A stretch of 64,000 nucleotides of DNA from Paracoccaceae bacterium (GCA_027492585.1 JAPUEK010000020.1:1-64000); one strand, 5' to 3'. Positions 8,466 to 17,848 are shown, counted from the first letter of the stretch. Numbers and translations are program-made. The notes: generated from the letters alone by a model not told the origin.

Positions 8466-9816
8466 GGCCCACCTCATGCGTCTCAAGGACGAAAGCCGAC
8501 ATGGGATCGTCCAGTTCCATCACATGGTTGAGGCAGAATTCGTAAAGCGCGCCGCGTTGCATCTCGGCGGGCGAGAAGGGGAAGGCGAAGGTCGGCATCG
8601 GCTCGTCCTCGGTCAGTGGATGGTGGAGGAGATAGGGGTTGAGGATCTTGCCCGCCTCTGCCGCCTGTTCGGCGGTCGGGCAGGTGAGGATGCCGAGCAC
8701 GCCCACTTCGACCGGCAGGGTCTTGCGCGTTTCAAGCCCGCCAAGCGTGGCGTCGATGCCGATCAGACGGATCTCGACGGTGAAATCCTCCGCGGCGATC
8801 CCCATGCGCGCGATGATCTTTTCCGTCACCCGCGCCACGACATCCTCGGCCCAGACATGGGCGTTGCGGACATAGCGGCGGTCGCGGATCACGGCGAGGC
8901 CGACGGTCTGATAGCCCGCGACCCGCGCCCCTTCGAGCTTGACGGTATAGCGGCCCGGCACCCAGCGGGAGCCTTCGACCCGCACCCGCCGCGCGTCCAG
9001 CGCCCGGTAATCAGAGCCGGTCACATCGAGATACCCGCCCGGTTCATGAAGAATGAACGGGTCCGAATTCTCGTAAAGCATATGCGCGGAGACGGTGTAG
9101 GGCGTCGCGGCAGCTTCGGGCGCCATCGGCTCCACCGTGAAGCCATTCGCATCGAAGTCGATCTGGATCACACCGGAATTCGGATGGGTGGTGGCAAGCG
9201 CCCCGCATTCGCCGACCTTGGCCCCGTGCCAGGCGGGGCCGGGATTGTCGCCACGGGTGATCGGCAAAGCGGCGATGATCGCCGTATCGGTGGTCCTGCC
9301 GGCGATGACGATATCGGCCCCGGTCGCCAGGGCGGCGGCGATCTGCTCGGCTCCGGCGAGGGCAACGACATTGCTGCACTGGTCGATCACCGCATCGGAA
9401 ATCTCGGGCGCCGCCGGCAAGGCCCGCAGCCTGCCCGCCGCCAGCGCCGCCTTGACGCGCGCCGCGGGCTGACCGGATTTCAGCGTGGCGACCTTCACCT
9501 GCGTGCCGGTCTCCTGCGCGATCTCGCGGGTGATGTCGAGAAGCCAGTCCACGGCGCTGTCCGCCCCGCAGGTTCCCGCCGTGCCGATCACCAGAGGCAC
9601 CCCGGCGGCGGCCCGCGCCGCCATCAGTTCCCGCCACTCCGCCTTCGTCGAGGCGCGGGAATATTTCGACACGCCGCGCCCCAGATAGGACGGGCCGCTA
9701 TCGGTCGATCCGCCGTCGACGGCGATGATGTCGGGGCGGTTGGCCACTCCCCGCTCCAGTGCCGCCCGGTCATAGCCGAGCCCGAGCGCGCCTGTCGGCA
9801 CCAGCACCCGCGTCAT
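8458..9816 (-). CDS. Acyclic terpene utilisation AtuA-like protein (DUF1446)
   Basis: Cytoplasmic protein of 452 residues. An N-terminal AtuA region includes IAVDGGSTDSGPSYLGRG, GTAGTCGAD and DIVIAGRTTDTA. AtuA was named from citronellol catabolism in Pseudomonas, but most relatives occur in unrelated acid-degradation clusters and their reaction is unknown. The ATG at 9816 forms an ATGA overlap with the upstream dehydrogenase stop codon, and its end overlaps the DUF4387 gene. Context suggests it acts on a hydroxy- or oxo-acid intermediate produced by the dehydrogenase. A longer upstream frame is a run-in through the neighbour. Confidence 0.8.
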   Translation of the reverse strand: MTRVLVPTGALGLGYDRAALERGVANRPDIIAVDGGSTDSGPSYLGRGVSKYSRASTKAEWRELMAARAAAGVPLVIGTAGTCGADSAVDWLLDITREIAQETGTQVKVATLKSGQPAARVKAALAAGRLRALPAAPEISDAVIDQCSNVVALAGAEQIAAALATGADIVIAGRTTDTAIIAALPITRGDNPGPAWHGAKVGECGALATTHPNSGVIQIDFDANGFTVEPMAPEAAATPYTVSAHMLYENSDPFILHEPGGYLDVTGSDYRALDARRVRVEGSRWVPGRYTVKLEGARVAGYQTVGLAVIRDRRYVRNAHVWAEDVVARVTEKIIARMGIAAEDFTVEIRLIGIDATLGGLETRKTLPVEVGVLGILTCPTAEQAAEAGKILNPYLLHHPLTEDEPMPTFAFPFSPAEMQRGALYEFCLNHVMELDDPMSAFVLETHEVGHG

Positions 9817-10904
9817 GTCCTGTCTCCTGTTCCGATGGTTTCCGGCCGCGCGATCACCGCACAGAGCGCTGCGGCAAAGGCCTGCGTACCGAGCTGCCCG
9901 CCCAGATCGGCCGTGCGGGTTGCGGGGTTCCGCAAGATCGTCCCGACCGCGGCAGAGATTGCCGCCGACGCCTCGGCAAAGCGGCCCTGCCCCGAACGGC
10001 CCGCGAGCCAGTCGAGCAGCATCGCCGCCGAAAGGATCAGCGAGGTCGGATTGGCACGATCCTGCCCGGCGATATCGGGGGCGGAACCATGCTGGGCCTG
10101 CGCCACGCAGATGGTGTCGCCCTGATTGAGCGAGCCGCCGAGGCCGAGGCTGCCACAAAGCTCCGACGCCTCGTCCGACAGGATGTCGCCGAACATGTTC
10201 GTGGTGACGATCACGTCGAACCGTTCCGGCTGGCGGATCAGCAGGGCGGCGGCGGCATCGACGATCACCTCATCCAGCGTCACATCCGGGAATTCGGCCG
10301 CCACCTTCCGCACCTCGCGCAGGAAGAGCCCGTCCGAGAGCTTCAGCACATTGGCCTTGTGAACCGCCGTCACCCGGCACCGCCGCCCCCGTGCCAGCCG
10401 GAAGGCCGCCCGCGCCACCCGCTCCGACGCGGCGGCGGAAATCTTGCGGACCGACAGCGCCAGATCGGGATCGGGCATGAACTCCCCGGAGCCCGCGAAC
10501 ATGTTGCGGTCGGAATAGAAGCCTTCGGTGTTCTCGCGCACCACGACGAGATCCATCGGCTTGCGGAGGATCGACAGTTCCGGGCGCGACAGACAGGGGC
10601 GAATGTTGGCGTAGAGGTTGAACTTCACCCGCAATTCGCCGGAAGGATTGATGCCGCCCTTTTCCCGCGACGGGTAGTCATAATGGGAGACCGGGCCGAG
10701 GATCACCCCGTCCACCTCCGGCACCCGCGCCATCACGGCTTCGGGCAGGGTCGTCCCCTGCGCCTGCAATGCTTTCAGCCCGATATCGGCGCTTTCGATC
10801 CGCAACCCGAGACCAAACTTCCGGTCGGCCGTCTCCAGGACCGACAGGGTGGCGGCAGTGATTTCCGGGCCGATCCCGTCACCGGGCAAAACCAGTATCC
10901 GCAT
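9813..10904 (-). CDS. Isocitrate/isopropylmalate/tartrate dehydrogenase-family enzyme
   Basis: Beta-decarboxylating 2-hydroxy-acid dehydrogenase of 363 residues using NAD(P) and a divalent metal. It shows LPGDGIGPEI at the N-terminus, VVRENTEGFYSDRN, the catalytic lysine in HKANVLKLSDG, and the signature NMFGDILSDEASELCGSLGL with the metal-binding aspartates. Substrate-loop sequences are not those of housekeeping Icd or LeuB, which fits a peripheral substrate such as tartrate, malate or an alkylmalate. The ATG at 10904 is chosen; an in-frame TTG at 10919 is possible. It heads the AtuA/DUF4387 operon and diverges from a GntR gene. Confidence 0.85.
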   Translation of the reverse strand: MRILVLPGDGIGPEITAATLSVLETADRKFGLGLRIESADIGLKALQAQGTTLPEAVMARVPEVDGVILGPVSHYDYPSREKGGINPSGELRVKFNLYANIRPCLSRPELSILRKPMDLVVVRENTEGFYSDRNMFAGSGEFMPDPDLALSVRKISAAASERVARAAFRLARGRRCRVTAVHKANVLKLSDGLFLREVRKVAAEFPDVTLDEVIVDAAAALLIRQPERFDVIVTTNMFGDILSDEASELCGSLGLGGSLNQGDTICVAQAQHGSAPDIAGQDRANPTSLILSAAMLLDWLAGRSGQGRFAEASAAISAAVGTILRNPATRTADLGGQLGTQAFAAALCAVIARPETIGTGDRT

Positions 10905-10941
10905 GGGCAGCCGATCCAATTTGGTTCTTTAGCACATCTAA

Positions 10942-10957
10942 ATGCCAGATAGCGGCA
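10942..10957. promoter_or_regulatory. Inverted repeat in the divergent dehydrogenase/GntR promoter region
   Basis: ATGCC and GGCAT form a perfect inverted repeat around AGATAGC in the 176-base space between the start codons at 10904 and 11081. It is a reasonable operator for the adjacent GntR regulator, which would then control itself and the dehydrogenase operon. The sequence alone cannot show binding. Confidence 0.4.
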
Positions 10958-11080
10958 TGTATGGTTTTTTGCAATGACAAAAAGCCAAGACAGGCGGCGG
11001 ATTTCATGTCATTCCTGTTCCGGATCGCCGAAGCTTCGGCCAAGCAGCCCTGCCCACCAGAATTCCATGAGCGCCCACCC

Positions 11081-11956
11081 ATGACCGCCCTCGTCAGAAA
11101 TCTCGTCGATCAGATGGTCGAGAAGATCGGCCGCGAGGCCATGCAACCCGGCGACCGGCTGAGCGAACGGCAACTGGCGCAGGAGTTCCGCGTCTCCCGC
11201 TCCCCCGTGCGGGCGGCCTTGCAGCGTCTGACCGAAGCCGGGGTGCTCTCGGTCGGGGATCGCAGCGGCTACCGGATCGCCGCACCGCAACCGGCGCCCG
11301 CCGCCCCGGCAATGCGGACCGATGCGGAGGAGGAAATCTACCTGACCATTGCGCGCGACCGGCTGTCGGGCGCGTTGCCCGACAGGCTGACGGAAAACGA
11401 ATTCCTGCGCCGCTATCCGCTGACCAAGGCACGGCTCGCCCATCTTCTGCGCCGGATTGCCGCCGAGGGCTGGATCGAGCGCCTGCCCGGTCACGGCTGG
11501 AGCTTTCCGCCGATGCTGACCTCGCTCGAAACCTATCATGACAGCTATCGGTTCCGGCTGGTGATCGAACCTGCGGCCCTGCTGGAGCCGCGCTTTCGCT
11601 TGAATCGCCCAGTGCTGGAACGGCGGCTGGAGGAGCAACGCTGGCTGATCGGCGGCGGGCTTCTGACGGTTTCAAACGCGCAGATGTTCGATTTGAACAG
11701 CGGAATGCACCAGAGCCTGATGGAATGTTCGCAGAACAGCTTCTTCATCGACTCCCTGCGCCGGGTTGATCGCCTGCGACGGCTGATCGAATACCGGCAG
11801 ACACAGGACCGCGCCATCGCCCGGACCCGCTGCGAAGAACATGCGCGCCTTCTGGAACTGGTGCTGGAGGGCCGCAATCCCGAAGCCTCGCAGCTCATGC
11901 ACGACCATCTGGCCTCGCTGGCACCGCTCAAATCCGCAGCGGCGAAAGCGGGCTAG
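11081..11956 (+). CDS. GntR-family regulator with an extra winged-helix segment
   Basis: Regulator of 291 residues. Residues 1-70 form a GntR winged helix ([19 protein letters not shown] then [13 protein letters not shown]). Residues about 85-145 look like a second helix-turn-helix ([19 protein letters not shown] then [18 protein letters not shown]). The remainder is a helical FCD-type ligand domain ([44 protein letters not shown]). The ATG at 11081 follows GCGCCCACCC with a weak ribosome site; domain homology begins here. It is divergent from the IDH/AtuA/DUF4387 operon and probably represses it until a carboxylate inducer binds. Confidence 0.83.
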   Translation: MTALVRNLVDQMVEKIGREAMQPGDRLSERQLAQEFRVSRSPVRAALQRLTEAGVLSVGDRSGYRIAAPQPAPAAPAMRTDAEEEIYLTIARDRLSGALPDRLTENEFLRRYPLTKARLAHLLRRIAAEGWIERLPGHGWSFPPMLTSLETYHDSYRFRLVIEPAALLEPRFRLNRPVLERRLEEQRWLIGGGLLTVSNAQMFDLNSGMHQSLMECSQNSFFIDSLRRVDRLRRLIEYRQTQDRAIARTRCEEHARLLELVLEGRNPEASQLMHDHLASLAPLKSAAAKAG

Positions 11957-12075
11957 GACAAGCCCCTGCCCCTGCCCGCCCCGGCTTTCGGGGAGCGGGC
12001 GCGTCTCCGGCCCTCTGTCAGGGGACATCTGGCGTTCCTCCTGCCAGCGAGGGGCTTCTTTTCTAATCCAATATT

Positions 12076-12090
12076 CAATATCTGATATTG
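12076..12090. promoter_or_regulatory. Palindrome upstream of the aldehyde dehydrogenase gene
   Basis: CAATATC-T-GATATTG is a perfect 15-base palindrome in an AT-rich stretch 72 bases before the start at 12162. Its half-site GATATTG recurs in the promoter at 19764. Together with the sites at 15254, 16888 and 19764 it looks like an operator of one regulon, most simply that of the FCD regulator at 19055. Confidence 0.55.
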
Positions 12091-12161
12091 CACCTGCCAA
12101 GGGGATCAGGCCAAAGATATATGTCCCTTCGCCCCAGACCCCTCAGCCGAAAGATCCGCCA

Positions 12162-13598
12162 ATGACCTCCTATCCCGATACCAAGCTCCACATCGACGGC
12201 CGCTGGCGGGACGCCGCGGAGGGTCGCTCCCTCGCCGTCGTGAACCCGGCGACAGGGCAGGAAATCGGCCGTGTCGCCCATGCCTCGCGCAGCGACCTCG
12301 ATGAGGCGCTTGCCGCCGCCGAACGCGGATTTGCGATCTGGAAACGCACCTCGGCTTTTGACCGCGCCGCGCTGATGCGGAAGGCGGCGGCGCTGCTGCG
12401 CGAGCGGGCCGAGGCGATTGCCCCGGTCATGACCCAGGAGAACGGCAAACCGCTGGCACAGGCGCGGGCGGAAACGCTGGCCGGGGCCGATATCATCGAC
12501 TGGTTCGCCGGAGAGGCCCCGCGCGCCTATGGCATGGTGATCCCGGCGCGCAGCCCGGATGTGGTGCAGATGACGCTCAAAGGTCCGGTCGGGCCGGTGG
12601 CTGCCTTCACGCCGTGGAATTTCCCGATCAATCAGGTCGTCCGCAAACTCTCCGCGGCCCTTGCCGCGGGCTGCTCGATCATCGTCAAGGCGCCGGAGGA
12701 AACCCCCGCCAGCCCGGCCGAACTGATCCGCTGCTTCGTCGACGCCGGACTTCCGGCGGGGGTGGTGAACCTCGTCTATGGCATCCCGGCGGAAATCTCC
12801 GAATATCTCATCCCGCATCCGGTGATCCGCAAGATCAGCTTCACCGGCTCCACCCCGGTCGGCAAACAGCTTGCCGCCCTCGCCGGCCTGCACATGAAGC
12901 GGGCGACTATGGAGCTTGGCGGCCATGCCCCGGTGATCGTTGCGGGGGATGCTGATCTGGACCTGGCGCTGACCACCATCGTTCCGCACAAATACCGCAA
13001 CGCCGGGCAGGTCTGCGTCTCCCCCACCCGCTTCCTCGTGCAGGAGAGCCTCCATGCCACCTTTACCGAACGCTTCACCGAAATGGCGAAGGCGGTGAAG
13101 GTCGGCAATGGCCTCGATCCCGAGACCCAGATGGGGCCACTGGCCAATCCCCGGCGCATTCCGGCGCTCGAAGGTCTGATCCAGGATGCGGTGGAACGTG
13201 GCGCGCGCCTGACCACCGGCGGCAACCGGATCGGCAACGAAGGCTATTTCTTCGAGCCGACAGTCCTCGCCGATGCGCCGCTCGACAGCCGCATCATGAA
13301 CGAAGAGCCCTTTGGGCCGGTCGCCGTCATCAACCGCTTTTCCACGCTGGACGAAGCGATTGCCGAGGCCAACCGCCTGCCCTTCGGGCTCTCGGCCTAT
13401 GCTTTCACCCGCGACAGCGCCGTGGCGACGCGGCTCGGCAACGAGATCGAGGCGGGCATGACCACGATCAACCATCTGGGCCTCGGGCTGCCGGAGGTGC
13501 CGTTCGGCGGCATGAAGGATTCCGGTCATGGCACGGAAGGCGGGGCGGAGGCGCTCGAAGCCTATCTCGAAACCCGGTTCGTCAGCCGCCGGGGCTGA
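12162..13598 (+). CDS. NAD(P)-dependent aldehyde dehydrogenase (succinate-semialdehyde-dehydrogenase type)
   Basis: Aldehyde-oxidising enzyme of 478 residues, the usual family length. Catalytic residues are visible: N153 in FTPWNFP, general base E251 in MELGGHAP and nucleophile C285 in [11 protein letters not shown]. The overall pattern is closest to the succinate-semialdehyde/glutarate-semialdehyde branch (GabD-like). The ATG at 12162 is set by homology ([15 protein letters not shown]); the preceding open frame runs through the GntR gene. A palindrome and AT-rich promoter lie upstream and a strong terminator downstream. It likely oxidises a semialdehyde made by the neighbouring aldolase and dehydrogenases. 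Confidence 0.88.
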   Translation: MTSYPDTKLHIDGRWRDAAEGRSLAVVNPATGQEIGRVAHASRSDLDEALAAAERGFAIWKRTSAFDRAALMRKAAALLRERAEAIAPVMTQENGKPLAQARAETLAGADIIDWFAGEAPRAYGMVIPARSPDVVQMTLKGPVGPVAAFTPWNFPINQVVRKLSAALAAGCSIIVKAPEETPASPAELIRCFVDAGLPAGVVNLVYGIPAEISEYLIPHPVIRKISFTGSTPVGKQLAALAGLHMKRATMELGGHAPVIVAGDADLDLALTTIVPHKYRNAGQVCVSPTRFLVQESLHATFTERFTEMAKAVKVGNGLDPETQMGPLANPRRIPALEGLIQDAVERGARLTTGGNRIGNEGYFFEPTVLADAPLDSRIMNEEPFGPVAVINRFSTLDEAIAEANRLPFGLSAYAFTRDSAVATRLGNEIEAGMTTINHLGLGLPEVPFGGMKDSGHGTEGGAEALEAYLETRFVSRRG

Positions 13599-13623
13599 CC
13601 CTTCCGGCCCGACGACAAGCAAG

Positions 13624-13653
13624 AGGCCCCCGGAGTGTCGCCACCGGGGGCCT
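13624..13653. terminator. Bidirectional terminator between convergent genes
   Basis: AGGCCCCCGG pairs perfectly with CCGGGGGCCT across a 10-base loop, between the stop codons at 13598 (plus) and 13669 (minus). The symmetry allows it to serve both the aldehyde dehydrogenase gene and the AmaS/DUF1185 operon. T-tracts are short. Confidence 0.75.
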
Positions 13654-13668
13654 GTTCCGCCCTGCCGG

Positions 13669-14247
13669 TCAGCGCTGGCCATCTGCGCCGACGACATTTT
13701 CCTTCAGAAGTCCGCCAAGACGGGAATGGACCCGCCCGCCGGTTCCCATGACGAGGGCAAAGAGGATCTCGTCCGGGCGCGGCGCATCCTGGATGCCAAC
13801 CTCGATGCTGTTGAAATGGCTCCGCACATAGGAGGCGTGGATGTAATGCACCGGCACCATGACACGGTAGCCCGCACTCGCCACCGCCTTCACCGCCGGA
13901 ACCATGGCCTTGGGCTGGCCCAGAACCTCGCGCATCGCCCAGCCGCCGGCCTCATGCCAGACCGCGCCATGCTCCATCTCGCCGTTGATGCCGACGATGG
14001 CGGCCTTGGAATAGACCTCCACATTCTCCTTGCCGAGCAGATCGACGAGGCTCTGGGCCAGTTCCTTGCCGAGGCTGCGAAGCTCGGCCATGAAGGGCAT
14101 CAGATCCGGCTCATAGCGCCCGGCAAAGGGATTGCGGACCACGGCCGCCGCCGAAGCGAGGCGCAGCGGCACGTCGGCCACCGGCCCGCCTTCGTGATAG
14201 ATGGTCTCGACGGTCACGGATTTCTTGCGGATTTGGATCAGGGACAT
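13669..14247 (-). CDS. Amino acid synthesis family protein (DUF1185/AA_synth)
   Basis: Protein of 192 residues of the AA_synth family (PF06684). Typical segments are VETIYHEGGPVADVPLRLASAA (read in parts), NPFAGRYEPDLMPFM, EVYSKAAIVGINGEMEHGA, and VHYIHASYVRSHFNSIEVGI. The fold is known from structures but the reaction is not firmly assigned; relatives occur beside amidases and hydantoin- or heterocycle-degrading enzymes. Its start codon overlaps the stop of the upstream reductase gene (TGATG), so both are co-translated. A role in handling a nitrogen-containing intermediate is an inference from context. Confidence 0.78.
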   Translation of the reverse strand: MSLIQIRKKSVTVETIYHEGGPVADVPLRLASAAAVVRNPFAGRYEPDLMPFMAELRSLGKELAQSLVDLLGKENVEVYSKAAIVGINGEMEHGAVWHEAGGWAMREVLGQPKAMVPAVKAVASAGYRVMVPVHYIHASYVRSHFNSIEVGIQDAPRPDEILFALVMGTGGRVHSRLGGLLKENVVGADGQR

Positions 14248-15185
14248 CAGCTTGTCTTTCCAGAGATGAGTTCCTGGTTTTCCTCCAGGAAGCGGTAGAA
14301 TTCGGTGGCATCGGCGGCGGGGGAGAGGTGCTTTTCGGCCTCGACGGCAAGTGCGGCACAGAGCGACATCTGCGGCGCTATCACGGCATTGGCGGCCCGC
14401 AACCGCTCGACCGTCTGAAGGTCCTTCCGCATCAGACGGAAGGCAAAGCCGCCATTGTAGCTGCGCGGCAGGATGAACTGGCGCAGCTTGGTGTCCGTGG
14501 TGAAATTGCGCCCGCTGGAAACGTCGAGCACTTCGGCAAAGGCCGCCTCGTCCAACCCCATCTGGCGGCAGATGAGCAGGGCTTCGCTAACAGCGAGAAG
14601 TCCCGCAGAATAGACGTAGTTGTTCAGCGTCTTCATCGCATGGGCGGAACCGACCGGGCCGGTGTCGATGATGATCTTGCCCATCCACCGCAGGATCGCA
14701 TCGACGAAAGCCGAGGCGGCGCCCCCGGCGCCGACCATGATCGTCAGCTCGCCGCTCAACGCCTTCACGACGGAGCCGGACACCGGCGTGTCGATCAGGG
14801 TGATGCCGCGCGCGCCGAGCAGCCCCGCCACCCGCCGCGTTTCCGCCGGATCGGAGGACCCCATGTCGAGCACCGTCGTCCCGGCGGGGAGAATGTCGAT
14901 CAGCCCCGGCCCCGCCTCGCCGCCAAGCAGGATCGCGTTGGTGATCGAGCTGTCGGGCAGCATGGTGATCACCGCCGCGCAATCGGCGAAACCGGCGAGG
15001 CTGCCCGCCGGGGAAAGCGTCACGCCCCAGCCCATGTTTCCGGCCAGCTTCCCGACCGCAGCCGGGTTCTGGTCGTGGACCAGAACCGTCCAGTCCGGGG
15101 AGCGGGCCAGATTCTCGGCCATCGGCAGACCCATCTTGCCAAGGCCGATGAAGCCCACGGATTTCGTTTGATCACTGCTCTGCAA
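14247..15185 (-). CDS. 3-hydroxyisobutyrate dehydrogenase-family NAD(P) oxidoreductase
   Basis: Beta-hydroxy-acid dehydrogenase of 312 residues. The N-terminal Rossmann motif GFIGLGKMGLPMAEN binds NAD(P). DTPVSGSVVKALSGELTIMVG is the substrate-binding signature, and K185 in HAMKTLNN is the catalytic lysine. I choose a TTG start at 15185 because CGGGAG lies 7 bases upstream and it gives the normal family length; an ATG at 15302 would add a tail of no family similarity. The pair with the AmaS gene is divergent from the amidase at 15518, with an inverted repeat between them. Confidence 0.85.
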   Translation of the reverse strand: MQSSDQTKSVGFIGLGKMGLPMAENLARSPDWTVLVHDQNPAAVGKLAGNMGWGVTLSPAGSLAGFADCAAVITMLPDSSITNAILLGGEAGPGLIDILPAGTTVLDMGSSDPAETRRVAGLLGARGITLIDTPVSGSVVKALSGELTIMVGAGGAASAFVDAILRWMGKIIIDTGPVGSAHAMKTLNNYVYSAGLLAVSEALLICRQMGLDEAAFAEVLDVSSGRNFTTDTKLRQFILPRSYNGGFAFRLMRKDLQTVERLRAANAVIAPQMSLCAALAVEAEKHLSPAADATEFYRFLEENQELISGKTS

Positions 15186-15517
15186 GGGATGCTCCCGGTC
15201 TTTTGCGTTCGGCTGCCCACCTGCCAAGGGAGGTGACAGAATCCTATACTTTGTATTGTAGCCAATATAAGATTCACTAAAGGAGCAAGGGAAGCGTTTC
15301 AACCCTTGATGGACAGAAGCGTATCCGCAGGTGGTTCTTTGCGGCGCGCAGGAGGGAGCGGGCCGGCAATCAAGGGCTTGATCCTTCTGAGATATGCGGG
15401 GCGGGCGGCTTCCCTGCGGTTTCCCGGCAGATCATCGCGGGTTTTGGGGTGGGCTGGTGCCACGGGTCGCTGCAAATGGCTTGCCAAACGGGCTTCGACC
15501 CTGACGGAGGGAACGGA
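15186..15517. other. Divergent promoter region, reductase and amidase operons
   Basis: This 332-base region has an AT-rich core at 15240-15285 with an inverted repeat (15254-15267), which probably serves the minus-strand reductase promoter. From about 15300 to 15500 it is GC-rich and seems non-coding. GGAGGGAACGG just before 15518 is the ribosome site of the amidase gene. Confidence 0.55.
15254..15267. promoter_or_regulatory. Inverted repeat upstream of the reductase gene
   Basis: TATTG-TAGC-CAATA is a perfect inverted repeat in an AT-rich stretch, 69 bases before the TTG start at 15185. CCAATA resembles the CCAATATC half-site found at 19802. I group it with the operator-like sites at 12076, 16888 and 19764. 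Confidence 0.45.
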
Positions 15518-16876
15518 ATGGACTTTCACCGGCTGGATATCGCGGCGATCGGCGCGGGCTACAGGCAGGGCCGTTTCACGCCCGAGGAGGTGACGCAGCA
15601 CTATCTCACCCGGATCGCACGGCTGGACCCGGACCTGCACGCCTGGGCGGCACTGACGCCGGAACGGGCCATGACAGAGGCCCGGCAGGCCGGGGAGGAG
15701 CTGCGCGGCCGACAGGATCGCGGCCCGCTTCACGGTATTCCCTATGGGCTGAAGGATCTGATCGAGGTGGAGGGGCTGCCGACCCTCGCCGGCTCGGCGA
15801 GCCGGAAAGGCATGGTCTCCGCCCGGACCGCTCCCGTGGCGGAAAGGTTGCGGCAGGCCGGGGCCGTTCTCCTCGGCAAGTTGCATACGGTGGAATTCGC
15901 CTTTGGCGGCTGGGGGAGCAATCATCACCTCGGCACGCCGCGCAATCCCTGGGACGGGCGGAACCATCGGGTGCCGGGCGGCTCGTCGAGCGGGGCGGGC
16001 GTGGCGGTGGCCGCCGGGATGGCGCCCTTCGCCATCGGCACGGATACAGGCGGCTCGGTGCGCCTGCCTGCGGCCTTCTGTGGCGTCTGCGGCCTCAAGA
16101 CCACGGCAGGGTTGATAGACACCTCCGGCGTGATCGCCATGGCGCCCGGTTTTGACACCATCGGCCCGCTTGCCCGCTCCGCTGCGGATCTGGCGCTGAT
16201 CCTGCCCGCGCTGACGGGCTCCGCGCCCATACCGCATCCTGTCACGCCGCCACCTGTTCTGGCGCGCCTCAGCCCCGAGGATTGCGGAACCGGCCCCGCC
16301 CGGCCGATACCCTCGGTCTGGGCCGCCTATGAAGCCGCCCTGGCCCGGATGGCCGAGGCAGGCGCCACGATCCGCCCCGTAAGCCTCCCGCGGCCGCTGG
16401 CGGACTATATCGCGCAATCCGTGGTGATCGAAGCGGAAGCCTATGCAACCCATGGCGTGCTTGCAGAAGATCCCGGCCAGCCGCTCGACCCCAATGTCCG
16501 GCGCCGCATCCTGAAGGGCAATGTCCCCGCCTCCGAGTATCTGCGGGCGCTCTGGCAGCTTCCGGCGCTTCAGGCGGAGTTTCTGGCAAGCCTCGGCGAT
16601 GCGGCGGCGCTTCTGACACCGACCACGCCGATGACCGCCCCGCCCCTTGCCGCAACAGATGAGCATACGACCCCTGCCCTGCTGACTCGCGCCGTGAATT
16701 TTCTCGGGCTCTGTGCAGCGGCGGTGCCGGATGGCTTTGACGAAAACCGTCTGCCCTGCTCGCTGCAAATCATCGGCCGCCCCTTCGATGAGGCTGGAAT
16801 CATGGGTATTTCTTTATGGTATCAATCTCTTACCGAATGGCACCACCCATTTCCACCGATCTGCGATCCGATGTGA
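15518..16876 (+). CDS. Amidase-signature-family hydrolase
   Basis: Hydrolase of 452 residues with the Ser-cisSer-Lys triad readable as K79 (YGLKD), S157 (GGSSSGAG) and S180 (GTDTGGSVRLP). It would cleave an amide to a carboxylate and ammonia or an amine. The ATG at 15518 has GGAGG 8 bases upstream. The last 25 residues (WYQSLTEWHHPFPP) are less conserved than the core and end in an AT-rich region; the gene may have a variable tail. It starts a plus-strand series with the class II aldolase and alcohol dehydrogenase genes, although an AT-rich promoter at 16888 follows it. Confidence 0.88.
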   Translation: MDFHRLDIAAIGAGYRQGRFTPEEVTQHYLTRIARLDPDLHAWAALTPERAMTEARQAGEELRGRQDRGPLHGIPYGLKDLIEVEGLPTLAGSASRKGMVSARTAPVAERLRQAGAVLLGKLHTVEFAFGGWGSNHHLGTPRNPWDGRNHRVPGGSSSGAGVAVAAGMAPFAIGTDTGGSVRLPAAFCGVCGLKTTAGLIDTSGVIAMAPGFDTIGPLARSAADLALILPALTGSAPIPHPVTPPPVLARLSPEDCGTGPARPIPSVWAAYEAALARMAEAGATIRPVSLPRPLADYIAQSVVIEAEAYATHGVLAEDPGQPLDPNVRRRILKGNVPASEYLRALWQLPALQAEFLASLGDAAALLTPTTPMTAPPLAATDEHTTPALLTRAVNFLGLCAAAVPDGFDENRLPCSLQIIGRPFDEAGIMGISLWYQSLTEWHHPFPPICDPM

Positions 16877-16887
16877 AAAAGGGCTTG

Positions 16888-16923
16888 ATCCAATTGGTGA
16901 TTTATAATTGGATACGATATATA
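16888..16923 (+). promoter_or_regulatory. Promoter/operator of the class II aldolase gene
   Basis: ATCCAATT at 16888 and AATTGGAT at 16906 form a perfect 8-base inverted repeat. ATTGGATACGATATATA at 16907-16923 matches 16 of 17 bases of the element at 19767-19783 in front of the ABC importer. It lies only 31 bases before the aldolase ATG. Shared sequence at two promoters supports a common regulator. Confidence 0.6.
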
Positions 16924-16953
16924 TGATAAGTTCATAACGCAGAGGATGAAGCG

Positions 16954-17766
16954 ATGAACGCGCCAGCCGAACGAAAATCCGTCTACCAGCCGACGCAGGA
17001 AGGTCTTTACTTCCCGCAGCCGCCGGTCTTCGCCACTGCTGCGGAGGAGCGTCTGCACCGCAAGCAACGGCTGGCGGCGGCGTGCCGGGTGTTCGCGCGT
17101 TATGGCTATGAATACGGTTTCGCCGGCCATATCACCGTCCGCGACCCCGAACATCCCGAGCTCTACTGGACCAACCCTTTCGCCATGGATTTCGGCCGCG
17201 TCCGGGTTTCGGACCTGCTGCTTGTCGACCACGACGGCAAGGTGCTGGAGGGAAGCTGGGCCGTGAACCGGGCGGGCTTCGTGCTTCACGCCGCCATCCA
17301 TGAGGCGAACCCGCATGTCCTCGCCTCCTGCCATGCCCATACGACCTACGGGATGACCTGGGCCACCCTTGGCCGGACACTGGACCCGATCACGCAGACC
17401 GCCGCCGGTTTCTACGAGGATCAGGCGCTGATCACCGACGAAGCCGGGGCGGTGGTGGTGGAGCGCAAGGCGGGGGGGAGCGTGGCTGCGGCCTTCGGCA
17501 ACGCCAAGATCGCCATCCACCAGAACCACGGGCTGTTCAGCGTCGGGCGCGAAAGCGTCGATGAGGCGGTCTGGTGGTTCATCGCCGCCGAGCGCGCCTG
17601 CGAAATCCAGATCAAGGCGGAATCGAGCGGCCATCCGCTGAAGATCATCCCGCGCGAGGCGGCGATCCACTCTCGCAACCACCTCGCCACGCCCTTCATG
17701 GCCTGGTTGCACTTCCAGCCGATCTATGACGCCATCTGCCGGTCGGATCCCGATCTTTTCGACTGA
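16954..17766 (+). CDS. Class II aldolase/adducin-family protein
   Basis: Zinc-dependent aldolase-like protein of 270 residues. Likely metal ligands are H127 and H129 in CHAHTTYG and H192 in HQNHGLF. The family cleaves sugar phosphates, decarboxylates or epimerises; the N-terminal extension with GFAGHITVRDPEHP is seen in the decarboxylase-like subgroup found in catabolic clusters. The gene has its own AT-rich promoter with an operator-like repeat. The iron alcohol dehydrogenase gene follows after 82 bases. Cleavage of a hydroxy-oxo acid intermediate is inferred. Confidence 0.85.
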   Translation: MNAPAERKSVYQPTQEGLYFPQPPVFATAAEERLHRKQRLAAACRVFARYGYEYGFAGHITVRDPEHPELYWTNPFAMDFGRVRVSDLLLVDHDGKVLEGSWAVNRAGFVLHAAIHEANPHVLASCHAHTTYGMTWATLGRTLDPITQTAAGFYEDQALITDEAGAVVVERKAGGSVAAAFGNAKIAIHQNHGLFSVGRESVDEAVWWFIAAERACEIQIKAESSGHPLKIIPREAAIHSRNHLATPFMAWLHFQPIYDAICRSDPDLFD

Positions 17767-17848
17767 TCCTGACATGGCAGACCCGGAGGGGACCCGCCCA
17801 GACCCCTCCGGGACCAGACAGCAACCGCCAAAGCCATCCGAGAGACCA

